This document shows positions 27,584 through 37,779 of a stretch of DNA of 64,000 nt, in pieces. This DNA comes from Clostridia bacterium. Its GTDB lineage: Bacteria > Bacillota > Clostridia > Christensenellales > Borkfalkiaceae. Where the stretch lies: contig JAFUJR010000034.1 of NCBI GenBank assembly GCA_017468085.1, positions 146,081-210,080 of the forward strand, read 5' to 3'. The position numbers were made by a program, and so were the translations under genes. Under the pieces are notes generated by a model. The model worked only from the letters and a program-made list of their open reading frames with translations, did no database searches and was not told the DNA's origin. Each line of letters opens with the position of its first letter. The first letter of the stretch is position 1.

Positions 27584-27616
27584 TAATAAAAAAAACGCTC
27601 CCGCAAAACGGGAGCG
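27584..27616 (-). terminator. Terminator after the sugar kinase gene
   Basis: CGCTCCCG (27596-27603) and CGGGAGCG (27609-27616) with a 5-nt loop, followed on the minus strand by an eight-base T run. Confidence 0.92.
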
Positions 27617-27629
27617 CATAACTATATAG

Positions 27630-28700
<1,071 letters not shown>

Positions 28701-28720
28701 TTAAATATTATTGTAATATT

Positions 28721-28748
28721 ATTATAACGGTTCTTGACGGAATTTCAA
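28721..28748 (-). promoter_or_regulatory. Promoter of the NahK-like kinase gene
   Basis: Minus strand: -35 TTGAAA (28743-28748), 16-bp spacer, -10 TATAAT (28721-28726). It faces the divergent araC-type gene over about 80 bp. Confidence 0.75.
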
Positions 28749-28825
28749 TAGAAATTATTTCCCCTTTTTTTGAAATTCTTTCAAATTTTTTCTTCCTGAA
28801 ATAATCGTATAAGCGCTTCAAAATA

Positions 28826-28854
28826 TTTACAAATAAAAAAATATGTGTTATACT
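28826..28854 (+). promoter_or_regulatory. Promoter of the AraC-family gene
   Basis: -35 TTTACA (28826-28831), 17-bp spacer, -10 TATACT (28849-28854). The ATG at 28861 is only 6 nt beyond the -10, which predicts a leaderless mRNA. Confidence 0.7.
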
Positions 28855-28860
28855 GTATAT

Positions 28861-29751
28861 ATGCAAACAAGACCTAAACCCACAAAATTTTATATGCACA
28901 AAATTTCCAATCTCTTAAACGTGCAAAAAATCGTTACCATTCACTATCAATCTTTGGAAAAAAACTATGTTTTCCCCGAAGAAAAGCACGATTTTTGGGA
29001 AATAAATTACGCGGATAAGGAAAACGTATTCGTCGGGCTCGGCAACAAAAAGGTCGAGCTAAAGCAGGGGGAAATTCTCTTTATCAAGCCCAATCAGCCC
29101 CATTACGTCGAAAGCGGCGACAAAGAACCAAACCTCTTTATCATTTCTTTTACGACAAAATCCGAATCGATGAACTTTTTTCGCGGTAAAAAATACTTCG
29201 TACCCGAAAATTACCGCTACCTTCTTCAAAACATTATGTCGGAAGCAGCGCAAACCTTTGAACTACCTGAATTTGATCCTCATTTGACGGAATTAAAGTT
29301 AAAAGAAAATCCTAATCTCGGTGGTGAGCAAGTACTTAAAAACGCGTTGGAGACCTTATTGATTTATATGCTTCGTATCGCGCAACAAAAAGCGACTGCT
29401 TCGCAAGGATTTTTCGTTTCAAAAATAGCGGATTCGTCCGAGCTTGAAGACGAGATTTATAAATTTTTGGTTTCTAAGGTTTACGGTCAGTTCCAACTGC
29501 TTGATTTGACAGAAGCGCTACACTACGGCACGACCCATCTATGCACTTTTTTTAAGGCAAAAACGGGCAACAGCATTTATCAAACGTATATGAAACTTAA
29601 AATAGACGAAGCTAAAAAACTGATCCGCAAAAATTACCGTTTTGCAGATATTAGCGAATTGCTCTGTTTTGATTCCATTTCCAGCTTTACTTCCGTTTTT
29701 AAAAAATACGTTGGCATGACGCCCGGCGAATACCGAAACAGTATAAAATAA
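28861..29751 (+). CDS. AraC-family transcriptional regulator
   Basis: Likely sugar-responsive regulator of the divergent kinase-transporter-hydrolase genes. An N-terminal cupin domain (about 30-125, with VELKQGEILFIKPNQPHYVES) precedes a C-terminal double helix-turn-helix that ends FDSISSFTSVFKKYVGMTPGEYR, the AraC hallmark. The frame is open from an ATG at 28843, but that ATG lies upstream of the -10 of the only good promoter. The start is therefore placed at 28861, which gives 296 residues and no 5' leader; the next ATG, 28897, is an alternative. No Shine-Dalgarno site precedes any of them. Confidence 0.85.
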   Translation: MQTRPKPTKFYMHKISNLLNVQKIVTIHYQSLEKNYVFPEEKHDFWEINYADKENVFVGLGNKKVELKQGEILFIKPNQPHYVESGDKEPNLFIISFTTKSESMNFFRGKKYFVPENYRYLLQNIMSEAAQTFELPEFDPHLTELKLKENPNLGGEQVLKNALETLLIYMLRIAQQKATASQGFFVSKIADSSELEDEIYKFLVSKVYGQFQLLDLTEALHYGTTHLCTFFKAKTGNSIYQTYMKLKIDEAKKLIRKNYRFADISELLCFDSISSFTSVFKKYVGMTPGEYRNSIK

Positions 29752-29785
29752 AAAAGAACGAACTCCTCAAAGTTCGTTCTTTTTT
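29750..29785. terminator. Bidirectional terminator between araC-type gene and ABC exporter gene
   Basis: AAAAAAGAACGAACT (29750-29764) pairs with AGTTCGTTCTTTTTT (29771-29785) over 6 nt. The minus-strand arm includes the end of the ABC coding region. Confidence 0.9.
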
Positions 29786-31461
29786 ATTTGCAGTTTTCCG
29801 TCCGATAAAGCCAATATTTTGTCTGCAATGGCAAGCGCAGCCGGTCTGTGCGTAACAATCAAGCAAGTTTTTCCCGTCAAACTTTTGAGGTTTTGTAAAA
29901 GTTGCTCTTCGGTTGCGGCGTCCAACGCCGAGGTCGCTTCATCGAAAAGCAAGATAGGCCTGTTCGATACGAGTGCCCTTGCAATCGCCAAGCGTTGCAT
30001 TTGTCCTTCCGACAATCCACCGCCACGCTCGGAAAGTACCGTTTGTAAGCCTTCGGGAAGTTCGTAAACAAATTCTGCGCAAGCGGTGCGAAGCGCCAAG
30101 TCGATTTTTTCTTTTAAAGCGTCCTCCTTCTTTTCCGTTGAAAAGAAGGTCAAATTTTCGTAAATCGTACCTGAAAACAAAAAGTTCCCCTGCGGTACGT
30201 AAGCAAAAAGTTCTCTATCTTTAATCGACAAAGGCAGAAGCGCTCCCGACGTATCTTTTAGATTAATTTCCCCCGAGGTAGGGTTGAAAATACTCAGTAG
30301 TAATTTAAATAACGTACTTTTACCCGAACCCGACGAACCCAAAAGGCAAACGATTTCCCCTTTGCAAATCTCCGCATTTACGTCCGAAAGGACGGCTTCA
30401 CGCCCATAGGTGAAAGAGATATCGTTCAATTCAATGCTCGACAAATCCTCATAATTAAGCGCGGTTTTGCGCTCGGAATTCAAATCCTCGTCAGGTAAGG
30501 CTTCAAGCTCAGCCAAGCGTTCTCCGCTCGCTTGTCTTGAATAATAAGCGGGAATAACGGACGAGAAACCCGTCAACGGCTGTTGGAATTGCATCAATAA
30601 CAACACAATGGACAATATAGAGCCAAAATCTTTATTGCCACCGTAAAGCACGCTAATACCGCACCAAATCACGGCAAAAATTAAACCCGCGTTGCTTAAA
30701 AGGGCAAAAATGCCGTTCATACCCGAACGAACGTTATTACGTTTCATACGAGCGCCGTAATATTTTTGCGCAAAATCCGAGCATTTTATCTCGCTCTTAT
30801 TTTCCGCACCATACGCCTTGATTGTCATCAACGAACCAACACTCTCTTGCATAAACGAACGTTGCTCGCCGTCCGCCGTAAGAACTTCTTTTTGTCTTTT
30901 TTTAATTTGACGTCGAAATAGTGCCGCCACGCCTGCAAACACTGCGCCGCAAACGATGTAAATGCCCGTGAATAGCGGCTCAATCGTCAAAAGCGCAGCA
31001 ATTGAACCTACGCATTGTACGCCCATACCCACCAAGGCAGGTAAAAGCCCAACCGTATCGGCGGAAACCTCGTGAATATCCGTTGTAAGACGGTTTACAA
31101 GTTCTCCGCTGTGATAAGATGCGATATGCGAATAATTAGAACGTAAAATCTTGCCGAAGGTACGCGTACGAAGATTAGAAGTAAATCTTGCGCGCAGTTT
31201 TTCCGCATAGAAGGTATCAAACGTTTTTAAAAGTATTTTAAGCAATATCAAACCAAGTAACACGGCGGAAAAAATCCAAAGCTGTTTTTCCTTGCCAGCG
31301 TCCGCGCTGTTGATGACGTAACTGACCAAATATGCAAAGGCTAAAGAAACCAAGGTAGCCAACACCGTCAACGCAGTTAAAAGGATAATAGAGGCGCAAT
31401 AAGGTCGCGTCTCTTTCTGTAACCAAATTTTCCCTTTGCTGACTTGCTTGTTTGCTTTCAT
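29767..31461 (-). CDS. ABC transporter, fused permease and ATPase (exporter type)
   Basis: Half-transporter of 564 residues expected to work as a dimer and export a peptide or other small product. Six membrane helices lie in about residues 20-300, and the ATPase has Walker A GSSGSGKST, the signature LSEGQMQRLAIARAL, and Walker B ILLFDEATSALD. There is no N-terminal C39 peptidase domain, so cleavage must come from another protein. The start has AGGA 8 nt upstream; the longest frame would begin 10 codons earlier inside the peptidase gene. It is the last gene of the hprK-like/pqqD/S26/ABC set and probably exports its product. Confidence 0.9.
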   Translation of the reverse strand: MKANKQVSKGKIWLQKETRPYCASIILLTALTVLATLVSLAFAYLVSYVINSADAGKEKQLWIFSAVLLGLILLKILLKTFDTFYAEKLRARFTSNLRTRTFGKILRSNYSHIASYHSGELVNRLTTDIHEVSADTVGLLPALVGMGVQCVGSIAALLTIEPLFTGIYIVCGAVFAGVAALFRRQIKKRQKEVLTADGEQRSFMQESVGSLMTIKAYGAENKSEIKCSDFAQKYYGARMKRNNVRSGMNGIFALLSNAGLIFAVIWCGISVLYGGNKDFGSILSIVLLLMQFQQPLTGFSSVIPAYYSRQASGERLAELEALPDEDLNSERKTALNYEDLSSIELNDISFTYGREAVLSDVNAEICKGEIVCLLGSSGSGKSTLFKLLLSIFNPTSGEINLKDTSGALLPLSIKDRELFAYVPQGNFLFSGTIYENLTFFSTEKKEDALKEKIDLALRTACAEFVYELPEGLQTVLSERGGGLSEGQMQRLAIARALVSNRPILLFDEATSALDAATEEQLLQNLKSLTGKTCLIVTHRPAALAIADKILALSDGKLQIKKNEL

Positions 31462-31474
31462 GGTTATATTCCTG

Positions 31475-31939
31475 TCATTTTTTGTAGCCAAATACGCGTA
31501 AAATCTTCTTCGCTAAACTTCTGCATCTTGACTTTGTTACGACGAAGAAACGGCGAATCTTATAAGTTTTTAAGCGGTTTTTAATATAGCGGTGATATTT
31601 TTTATCACTCTCGCAAATTACGTGCTTATCCTTACGGAAAAACTCCGTTAAAATGCCGATCACAGCTTCTTCCGGCACGATTTCGTCGGAATAACAGTTA
31701 TCGCCGCGAATAATATAGCCCGAATCGGTTACTTGAAGCACGCGGTGCAATATATATTGCTCTCCCCGCTTATATAGAGCGACGTCCCACGGTTTTAACC
31801 TTTCCGTTTTTTTATTTACGACAATGGTATCGCGGCGGTTTTTAAGCATGGGCAACATACTCACCCCTGCCGTCGGTCCAACATATTGCCCCTTCGACAA
31901 TAAAACGTCCTCTATTTTTTGAATTTCCACTTCGCTCAT
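31475..31939 (-). CDS. S26-family (signal-peptidase-like) peptidase with a Ser/His pair
   Basis: A 154-residue protein whose core matches the signal-peptidase fold: GVSMLPML with Ser27 as nucleophile, a WDVALYKRG strand, LHRVLQV with His65 where LepB has Lys, and IIRGDNCYSDE as the GDN box. The Ser/His arrangement is that of SipW and the eukaryotic/archaeal enzymes. No membrane helix precedes the serine, so the enzyme is probably soluble or only peripherally bound. A basic tail (about 110-154) follows. It starts 1 bp after the PqqD-like gene, with no ribosome binding site of its own. A role in maturing the small peptide of the operon is inferred. Confidence 0.82.
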   Translation of the reverse strand: MSEVEIQKIEDVLLSKGQYVGPTAGVSMLPMLKNRRDTIVVNKKTERLKPWDVALYKRGEQYILHRVLQVTDSGYIIRGDNCYSDEIVPEEAVIGILTEFFRKDKHVICESDKKYHRYIKNRLKTYKIRRFFVVTKSRCRSLAKKILRVFGYKK

Positions 31940-31940
31940 A

Positions 31941-32204
31941 TTATTCGATAAATGCGTTTTTCTTTAAAATTTCCGCGAATTTTTCTGCGTCCAAGCGAGC
32001 GCGCTCTTCCTCGACGTCATATTCGGCACAGAGTGCGGCAACCGCCTCGTCTACCGTATGTTCCGTCGTAAAAAAGTTCCATAAGAAAGCGCCCGTTTCG
32101 TTTAAATTGATCATGCCATGAAAGGTTTTGCTCAGTTCGCCTACGGGAACAACAACGTGTGCGTCGCCTACCTTTCTAATGACGAAGCCCTTTTTGATTT
32201 TCAT
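31941..32204 (-). CDS. PqqD-like peptide-binding protein
   Basis: An 87-residue winged-helix protein of the PqqD/RRE type. The family pattern is visible in IKKGFVIRKVGDAHVVVPVGE, LNETGAFLWNFFTTEHTVDEAVAAL (the LNxTGaxIWxll motif) and the closing DAEKFAEILKKNAFIE. Such domains bind the leader of ribosomally made peptides and present it to modifying enzymes. A GAGGATT site precedes the start. It is 3 bp after the HPr-kinase-like gene. No radical SAM or YcaO partner is encoded nearby. Confidence 0.88.
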   Translation of the reverse strand: MKIKKGFVIRKVGDAHVVVPVGELSKTFHGMINLNETGAFLWNFFTTEHTVDEAVAALCAEYDVEEERARLDAEKFAEILKKNAFIE

Positions 32205-32207
32205 AAT

Positions 32208-32939
32208 TTAATCCTCACTTTTCATCGTCGGGCCGTAAGTTTCGCCCGTAAGTTGTTCAAAGGAAAGTTTCACCGCTTCCTCGGAAATATCGCATTTTAA
32301 TAAATATGCAGGAACGTTTGCCACAAGTTTATCCAATAAATCTAAGGTTGCAACGACGTTTTCTTCGTCCTGCGGCAAAAGAACTTGCGTAAACACTCTT
32401 GAAGACGTTTCGCTGAGGGACATTTTTGAAATTTCGTTGACTTTTGCTTGCTCCAAAAAGCATAAACCGCAAAGTTCAGCTCTCCCGTTATAACCCCAAT
32501 TTTCTTTCCCTTGCCAAGGCGTGCCGTGCGCATATAATTTTCCGTCAATATACTCCAAAATGGGTTTATCGCCGTTGAGCACGCAGGTATTTTCTACGTA
32601 ACGCAACCAAAGTTTGGTGTGGGTGGACTTACCAGTTCCGCTCCGCCCTAAAAAGGCATATGCCTTTCCATTCCGTTCCAAAATAGAGGCGTGGAGCAAA
32701 AAACGGTTCTTGGCGGGAATTTGTCTGCAAATGCTTCGGTACAGACAAATATTTTCGATATATCCGTCCGAAAAACCTGCGGACGCCTCCCTTTCTTCTT
32801 GCATTTCCGCTTCGGTAACGATTGCCGTTAAATCTGCAGGGAGGTCTTGATTTTTCGACAAATACGCTTGACAAAATTTAGTTGTATATGCGTGTTGGTT
32901 GGCAATTTCAACACGTAAGCCTGCAATTTCGTATATCAT
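32208..32939 (-). CDS. HPr-kinase-like protein
   Basis: A 243-residue protein with the P-loop FLGRSGTGKSTHTKLWL (GRSGTGKS at 98-105) in the setting seen in HPr kinase/phosphorylase and PEP carboxykinase-like proteins. The preceding LLHASILERNGKAYAF and following LNGDKPILEYIDGKL and HGTPWQGKENWG complete the short family core. It lacks the N-terminal domain of true HprK. Relatives are known from lasso-peptide clusters, where one phosphorylates the precursor's C-terminal serine. Here it starts 3 bp after the 48-residue peptide gene and lacks a ribosome binding site, so it is translationally coupled to it. Kinase activity on that peptide is an inference. Confidence 0.8.
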   Translation of the reverse strand: MIYEIAGLRVEIANQHAYTTKFCQAYLSKNQDLPADLTAIVTEAEMQEEREASAGFSDGYIENICLYRSICRQIPAKNRFLLHASILERNGKAYAFLGRSGTGKSTHTKLWLRYVENTCVLNGDKPILEYIDGKLYAHGTPWQGKENWGYNGRAELCGLCFLEQAKVNEISKMSLSETSSRVFTQVLLPQDEENVVATLDLLDKLVANVPAYLLKCDISEEAVKLSFEQLTGETYGPTMKSED

Positions 32940-32942
32940 AAA

Positions 32943-33089
32943 TTAGTGATTATTCGTCCAATTTTCATCCCATTCCGCCCCAACGTCTTCACCGGGCGTA
33001 TCGTTTTGCTTATTGTCGTTACAGCCAACGGCAAAAACGGAAAAAGCAAAGGTGAATATTAGTGTTAAAACAATTAAAAATCTTTTCAT
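32943..33089 (-). CDS. 48-residue lipoprotein-like peptide, candidate substrate of the operon
   Basis: The frame reads MKRFLIVLTLIFTFAFSV and then FAVGC, a signal peptide with a lipobox-like AVGC (Cys23). The mature part is a 26-residue, acidic, Asn/Asp-rich tail, CNDNKQNDTPGEDVGAEW followed by DENWTNNH. It has no further cysteines and no serine. The ribosome binding site is weak (GAAG), 8 bp after the purB stop and 3 bp before the kinase-like gene, so the whole set reads as one coupled transcript. It could be a small lipoprotein, or the precursor processed by the PqqD-like protein, S26 peptidase and exporter. Confidence 0.7.
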   Translation of the reverse strand: MKRFLIVLTLIFTFAFSVFAVGCNDNKQNDTPGEDVGAEWDENWTNNH

Positions 33090-33097
33090 TTTTTTCT

Positions 33098-34531
33098 TCA
33101 AATCCGAACGTCGCCGCGTTCGCCCAACAAATCTGTGTGCTTGGTTAAAATCGGTTCGATTTCAGTTTTAATGAATTCAACGGTCTGCTGAGGGGCTCTG
33201 CCCACAAATTTTTTAGGGTCGAGAATATCGTCTAATTTCGACCAAATCGGCGCGAACAGCTCGTCCTGCCTAATAAGGTCGAGGAGATTGTTTTCGCCCC
33301 CTTCCACTTTGACGTTTTTGCCTGCTTCCATGGAAAGCACGCGAATACGTTCGTGCAATTCCTGACGGTTGCCGCCAGCTTTTACACAGTCCATCATAAT
33401 GTTTTCCGTTGCCATAAACGGCAATTCGGCGCGGATATGTTTCGCAATAACCTTTTCGTACACGACGAGATTATCCGCAACGTCCATATAGACGTTTAAA
33501 ATGGCGTCTACTGTTAAAAATGCCTGCGCGTTGACGATACGACGGTTTGCAGAATCGTCCAAAGTACGCTCAAACCACTGCGTGGACGAGGTGATTGCGC
33601 TGTTCATCGGCAAGGAAATCAAATATCTTGCCAGGCCGCCAATACGCTCGCTGCGCATGGGATTGCGTTTATATGCCATTGCAGACGAACCGATTTGGCT
33701 TTTGCCGAACGGCTCTTCCACCTCTTTCATATTTTGCAAGATGCGAATATCGTTAGAGAATTTATAAGCGCTTTGCGCAATCTGCGAAAGTACGCAGAGA
33801 ATATTATAATCGAGCTTGCGGGGATAGGTTTGACCGGTTACGCCGTAAACTTTTTCAAAGCCAAGTTTTGCAACGACGCGCTTTTCGAGCTCCTTTACCT
33901 TTTCCTCATCGCCACCGAATAATTCTAAAAAACTTGCTTGCGTGCCCGTCGTGCCCTTTACGCCGCGTAATTTCAAGGTGGATTTTGCGTGGACGAGGTT
34001 TTCGTAATCCATTGCCAAATCTTGCAACCAAAGGGTAGCGCGCTTGCCAACCGTAGTGAGTTGGGCGGGCTGTAGATGCGTAAACCCAAGCGTGGGTACG
34101 TCTTTGTATTTCAAGGCGAACGCTTTCAACTTATCGATAACGTTGACGAGCTTTTTCAATACGATATCCAACGCGTCGCTAAGCATGATTGCTTCCGCGT
34201 TGCAGTCGACGAAACAGCTTGTCGCGCCAAGATGGATAATAGGCATCGCCGTTTTTGCGTAATGACCGTAAGCCTTTACGTGCGCCATAACGTCGTGGCG
34301 CACCTCTTTTTCAAATTTTGCGGCAAGCTCGTAATCGATATCTTCCGCATATTTTTTTAATTCGTCAACCTGCTCTTGCGTAACGTTTAAGCCAAGCTCC
34401 ATTTGCGATTCCGCAAGCGCAACCCAGAGTTTTCTCCAAAGTTTAAAACGCTTTTCATCGGAAAACGCACGTTGCATTTCCTTGCTGGCATAACGCGTGG
34501 TCAACGGATTATGATAGACGCTGTAATCCAT
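33098..34531 (-). CDS. purB: Adenylosuccinate lyase
   Basis: Releases fumarate from SAICAR and from adenylosuccinate in purine synthesis. The fumarase/aspartase signature GSSAMAYKRNPMRSE is present with its flexible catalytic Ser loop; HLGATSCFVDCNA and GFTHLQPAQLTTVGKR supply active-site His and Gln residues. The 477 residues match the type most common in Firmicutes and animals. AGGA lies 7 nt upstream of the ATG. It is the third gene of the comEB operon and stands directly upstream of the peptide cassette. Confidence 0.96.
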   Translation of the reverse strand: MDYSVYHNPLTTRYASKEMQRAFSDEKRFKLWRKLWVALAESQMELGLNVTQEQVDELKKYAEDIDYELAAKFEKEVRHDVMAHVKAYGHYAKTAMPIIHLGATSCFVDCNAEAIMLSDALDIVLKKLVNVIDKLKAFALKYKDVPTLGFTHLQPAQLTTVGKRATLWLQDLAMDYENLVHAKSTLKLRGVKGTTGTQASFLELFGGDEEKVKELEKRVVAKLGFEKVYGVTGQTYPRKLDYNILCVLSQIAQSAYKFSNDIRILQNMKEVEEPFGKSQIGSSAMAYKRNPMRSERIGGLARYLISLPMNSAITSSTQWFERTLDDSANRRIVNAQAFLTVDAILNVYMDVADNLVVYEKVIAKHIRAELPFMATENIMMDCVKAGGNRQELHERIRVLSMEAGKNVKVEGGENNLLDLIRQDELFAPIWSKLDDILDPKKFVGRAPQQTVEFIKTEIEPILTKHTDLLGERGDVRI

Positions 34532-34546
34532 TATTTTTCCTGCCTT

Positions 34547-35068
34547 TTACACTTTTTTAGGTTCGGGATATTCTACGCCGAAGGTTTGCGCCGTTACTTT
34601 TACCATCTTCTGCGTTTCGTAAGGCTTATCAAACCAATCCGTTTTGATTTCTGCGATTTGGTCGACGGTATCCATACCCTCGATAACTTTACCAAACGCC
34701 GCATATTGCCCGTCGAGGTGTTCCGCATCGTCGTGCATCACGAAAAATTGCGAGCCTGCGGAGTCAAAGTCTTGCGCTCTCGCCATAGAAAGTACGCCGC
34801 GTACGTGCGCAACGTCGTTTTGCTTAAATCCGTTTACGGCAAATTCGCCGGGGATATGATAGCCGGGGCCGCCCGTGCCTCTGCCGTCGGGATCGCCGCC
34901 TTGAATCATAAAGCCGGCGATAACGCGGTGAAAAATCAAACCGTTATAAAATCCTTTATTGACGAGCGAAAGGAAATTATTTACCGTATTGGGGGCTTTT
35001 TCGGGATAAAGCTCCACCTTGAATTTTGCTCCGTTTTCCATTTCAAAAGTAACGATGGGATTGCTCAT
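34547..35068 (-). CDS. Peptidyl-prolyl cis-trans isomerase, cyclophilin type
   Basis: A 173-residue cytoplasmic cyclophilin. The catalytic Arg and Phe are in FHRVIAGFMIQGGDPDGRGTGGPGY (written here in part: FHRVIAGFMIQGGD), and the closing strand has AAFGKVIEGMDTVDQIAE. There is no signal peptide. It starts 3 bp after the deaminase stop with AGAGGA about 10 nt upstream. Confidence 0.94.
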   Translation of the reverse strand: MSNPIVTFEMENGAKFKVELYPEKAPNTVNNFLSLVNKGFYNGLIFHRVIAGFMIQGGDPDGRGTGGPGYHIPGEFAVNGFKQNDVAHVRGVLSMARAQDFDSAGSQFFVMHDDAEHLDGQYAAFGKVIEGMDTVDQIAEIKTDWFDKPYETQKMVKVTAQTFGVEYPEPKKV

Positions 35069-35071
35069 ATT

Positions 35072-35539
35072 TCATACTTCCTCTAATTCTTCATATTTTT
35101 CGACAGTAACGCCTGCCTCTCTAAAAAGCTGCAACGAGAATTCGTCGGGATAGCCGTGCTTATAAACGACCCTCCGAATACCCGCATTGATAATGATTTT
35201 GGCGCATATCACGCATGGCTGGTGCGTACAATATAAAGTTGAACCGTTGGTGTTGATGCCCGAACGCGCAGCCTGAATTACTGCGTTTTGCTCTGCATGG
35301 ACGGCAAAGCAAAGCTCGTGTTTCGTTCCGCTTTCAATATTTAATTTACGGCGAAGACATTCCCCTTTTTCCTCACAGCTTTGAATGCCTGCGGGCGCGC
35401 CGTTGTAGCCCGTCGCCATAACGCGTTTATCTTTTACGATGATTGCGCCGACGTGGCGATTGACTTGATAACAACTTGACCACGTAGCCACCATCTCCGT
35501 AAGCTCCATGAAACGTTTATCCCATTTATTCATAGGCAT
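35072..35539 (-). CDS. comEB: Deoxycytidylate deaminase (ComEB-like)
   Basis: Zinc enzyme that converts dCMP to dUMP for thymidylate synthesis. The zinc site is HAEQNA (His and proton-shuttle Glu) plus PCVICAKIIINAG with two Cys; GYNGAPAG and the Cys-rich CEEKGECLRR insert are typical of dCMP deaminases. The 155 residues are the usual size. GGAGAAA lies 7 nt upstream. It is the first gene of an eight-gene operon. Confidence 0.94.
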   Translation of the reverse strand: MPMNKWDKRFMELTEMVATWSSCYQVNRHVGAIIVKDKRVMATGYNGAPAGIQSCEEKGECLRRKLNIESGTKHELCFAVHAEQNAVIQAARSGINTNGSTLYCTHQPCVICAKIIINAGIRRVVYKHGYPDEFSLQLFREAGVTVEKYEELEEV

Positions 35540-35575
35540 ACCGATTTCTCCTTTTGCGCTTAATATGTCATAATA

Positions 35576-35604
35576 ATTATATCATCTTTTTTTGGGGAAA
35601 TCAA
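35576..35604 (-). promoter_or_regulatory. Promoter of the comEB-purB-peptide cassette operon
   Basis: Minus strand: -35 TTGATT (35599-35604), 17-bp spacer, -10 TATAAT (35576-35581). No internal promoter or terminator was seen before 29767. Confidence 0.75.
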
Positions 35605-35663
35605 TTCATTTGCAAACATTTTTCCGCCGTTAGCGTTAAATCGACCATTTTTTATCAAAAATA

Positions 35664-35681
35664 TTAGAAAATTTTTCCTAA
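35664..35681. promoter_or_regulatory. Imperfect dyad upstream of groES
   Basis: TTAGAAAATTTTTCCTAA is palindromic at 14 of 18 positions and lies 16 bp upstream of the groESL -35. It is not a CIRCE element. Operator function is speculative. Confidence 0.3.
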
Positions 35682-35697
35682 AACAATGTTTTTTTGT

Positions 35698-35725
35698 TTG
35701 AGAGTTGGGAAAAAACGGTTATAAT
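35698..35725 (+). promoter_or_regulatory. groESL promoter
   Basis: -35 TTGAGA (35698-35703), 16-bp spacer, -10 TATAAT (35720-35725). No CIRCE inverted repeat (TTAGCACTC-N9-GAGTGCTAA) is present between it and groES. Confidence 0.7.
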
Positions 35726-35745
35726 ATAGACGTATAAAAAAACAA

Positions 35746-35763
35746 ACCGCCCTCTTAGGCGGT
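35746..35763 (+). other. 5'-leader stem-loop of groES mRNA
   Basis: ACCGCC (35746-35751) and GGCGGT (35758-35763) form a stem near the predicted mRNA 5' end, 7 nt before the GGAGG ribosome binding site. It may stabilise the message. Confidence 0.45.
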
Positions 35764-35779
35764 AACTTGGAGGAATATT

Positions 35780-36067
35780 ATGAATATCAAACCTTTATTC
35801 GACAAAGTTGTCGTAGAAAGCGTAACGGTAGAAGAAAAGACGAAGAGCGGTTTTTATCTCCCTACCTCGGCGCAGGAAAAACCTCAAACCTGCTTAGTCG
35901 TTGCGGTTGGTCCCGGCGGCATTATTGATGGCAAAGAAGTCGTTATGCAAGTCAAGGTTGGCGACAAGGTACTTTGCTCGAATTATGCAGGCTCAAATTT
36001 TAAAGTTGACGGTAAAGAATTTACCATTTTGAAACAAAGCGATATTCTCGCAGTTGTTGAAGACTAA
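35780..36067 (+). CDS. groES: Co-chaperonin GroES
   Basis: The 10-kDa lid of the GroEL folding chamber. MNIKPLFDKVVVESV is the standard start, the mobile loop is KTKSGFYLPTSAQEKP, and VGPGG plus VGDKVLCSNYAGSNFKVDGKEF complete the beta-barrel. It has 95 residues, a GGAGG site 6-7 nt upstream, and lies 25 bp before groEL. Confidence 0.97.
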   Translation: MNIKPLFDKVVVESVTVEEKTKSGFYLPTSAQEKPQTCLVVAVGPGGIIDGKEVVMQVKVGDKVLCSNYAGSNFKVDGKEFTILKQSDILAVVED

Positions 36068-36089
36068 AAAGGATTGTAAGGAGAATTGA

Positions 36090-37721
<1,632 letters not shown>

Positions 37722-37740
37722 TTTAATCATTGATAACGAA

Positions 37741-37770
37741 AACACCTCGCAGAAAAAGCGAGGTGTTTTT
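37741..37770. terminator. Bidirectional terminator between groEL and spo0A
   Basis: AACACCTCGC (37741-37750) pairs with GCGAGGTGTT (37758-37767) and is flanked by A4 and T5. Confidence 0.92.
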
Positions 37771-37779
37771 ACGTGAAAA

